Source: Candidatus Saccharimonadota bacterium
GTDB taxonomy: Bacteria; Patescibacteriota; Saccharimonadia; Saccharimonadales; Saccharimonadaceae
Reading direction: 5' to 3'
NCBI GenBank assembly: GCA_030536095.1
Contig: JAUNQQ010000041.1
Span: forward strand, 1-6,973
Length of the DNA stretch: 6,973 bases
Made by a program: the position numbers and the translations under genes. Shown piece by piece: positions 6,458 to 6,973 of the stretch. How positions within the stretch are numbered: position 1 is the first letter of the stretch; each line of letters starts with the position of its first letter. The notes under the pieces are model-generated. The model searched no databases and had not been told where the DNA came from. It was given only the letters and a program-made list of their open reading frames with translations.

Positions 6458-6498
6458 GGGGGGTAGAATTTCTAAAGAAATTTTACCCCCCATTTTTT
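6458..6498 (+). terminator. Strong intrinsic terminator after the ABC transporter
   Basis: GGGGGGTAGAATTTC (6458-6472) pairs with GAAATTTTACCCCCC (6477-6491) over 15 bp with one G-T pair and a 4-nt loop, followed by a T6 tract (6493-6498). It begins 17 nt after the transporter stop codon. Confidence 0.92.
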
Positions 6499-6525
6499 GT
6501 AAACCCAAAAGAAAAAGCAAAATCC

Positions 6526-6973
6526 TTGATTGAAGGACGAGTTTTTACAATATTTGTCTTTCTAATCGTCATGGGAGCTGTCGCTGGTTTTATTGGAGGC
6601 CTCTTCGGCGCCGTTAGAATCCCTGGCTTAACAGTTACAAACAACATTCCTCTTAATGACCAGACCATAACATATGAGACGAACTATCTCACTAATATAA
6701 TTACTTTTCTTATTTCCGGACCGTTCCTCTTTGCGACGGCTCACGGAATGCTGAAGGCTGCTCGCAGTAAGAAAGCGTCGCCAAATATTATCGACGAAAC
6801 CAAAGCTGCTTTCTCTGGAGACAACTTGATGCGTTCTCTTGTTGCTACAATTCGAATTGACGTATTCGTCTTCCTCTGGAGCCTTCTCTTTATCATCCCT
6901 GGAATTTATAAGTCAATCCAATACTCCCAGACAATGCGTCTTCTCGCTGATAATGATAAGATGACTCCCGCTG
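6526..6973 (+). CDS. DUF975-family integral membrane protein, start unclear, 3' end outside window
   Basis: The frame stays open to the right edge. The block FVFLWSLLFIIPGIYKSIQY followed by SQTMRLLADNDKMTP is the hallmark of DUF975 membrane proteins, whose function is unknown. Hydrophobic segments lie at 6541-6609 (TM1, rich in Gly/Ala/Val), 6694-6759 and 6856-6927. The frame reads family-like residues NPKEKAKSLIEGR from 6502, upstream of any ATG. There is no ATG or GTG in frame between the transporter stop and 6571; the only candidate in the gap is TTG at 6526, used here, and it lacks a Shine-Dalgarno. ATG at 6571 would cut TM1 in half. The upstream terminator hairpin is also open in this frame. 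The gene may use a rare start, may have lost its 5' end, or may contain a sequence error in the C6 or T6 run. Family call is good; start and intactness are doubtful. Confidence 0.6.
   Translation, partial: MIEGRVFTIFVFLIVMGAVAGFIGGLFGAVRIPGLTVTNNIPLNDQTITYETNYLTNIITFLISGPFLFATAHGMLKAARSKKASPNIIDETKAAFSGDNLMRSLVATIRIDVFVFLWSLLFIIPGIYKSIQYSQTMRLLADNDKMTPA

Noticed and set aside
6499..6973. A change in base skew marking the DUF975 gene as recently acquired.
   Set aside because: My count for 6541-6960 is 102 C to 77 G, weaker than elsewhere, but the transporter ATPase segment is equally balanced, so this does not separate the gene from its neighbours.
1..6973. CRISPR array, insertion sequence, phage gene or toxin-antitoxin pair.
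   Set aside because: No regularly spaced repeats, transposase motifs, terminal inverted repeats with target duplications, or small toxin/antitoxin-like frame pairs are visible.

Overview
The window looks like a piece of a small-genome bacterial chromosome, most likely a Candidate Phyla Radiation member close to Saccharibacteria (TM7). This is inferred from the short HolA (206 aa), the compact layout, the combination of a DHH-like protein, a fused MacB-type transporter and a DUF975 protein, and the AT-leaning, strongly strand-skewed composition. TGA is used as a stop (end of mutM), so the UGA=Gly code of Gracilibacteria/Absconditabacteria is unlikely. No sequence search was possible, so the taxonomic call is tentative.

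Left part (1-1583, minus strand): an open frame that runs off the left edge. It encodes a protein whose first ~255 residues follow the DHH phosphoesterase layout, but nearly every metal-binding residue is replaced. A long Glu/Lys/Ala/Val-rich tail follows in place of the usual DHHA1 domain. Positions 1584-2042 carry no protein gene. They hold a minus-strand promoter for the DHH-like gene, a 10-bp CG palindrome, a plus-strand promoter followed by a ~176-nt segment that can fold into a closed, branched structure (candidate small RNA), and the rpsT promoter.

Middle part: rpsT (ribosomal protein S20, plus) ends in an intrinsic terminator and converges on holA (clamp-loader delta, minus). holA is downstream of, and ATGA-coupled to, mutM (formamidopyrimidine-DNA glycosylase, minus). 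holA next to rpsT is a familiar bacterial neighbourhood, though usually co-directional. A perfect 13-bp hairpin lies in the last codons of mutM just before the holA start.

Right part: mutM is divergent from a large ABC transporter gene (813 aa, ATPase fused to a MacB/FtsX-type permease). Both have good sigma70-type promoters with extended -10 elements in the 122-bp gap. The transporter gene ends in a strong terminator. Beyond it a DUF975-family membrane protein runs off the right edge; its recognisable N-terminus reaches back to the terminator without any ordinary start codon.

The DNA repair gene, the replication gene and the ribosomal protein gene are housekeeping functions. The DHH-like protein, the candidate RNA and the start-less DUF975 gene are the parts worth a second look.
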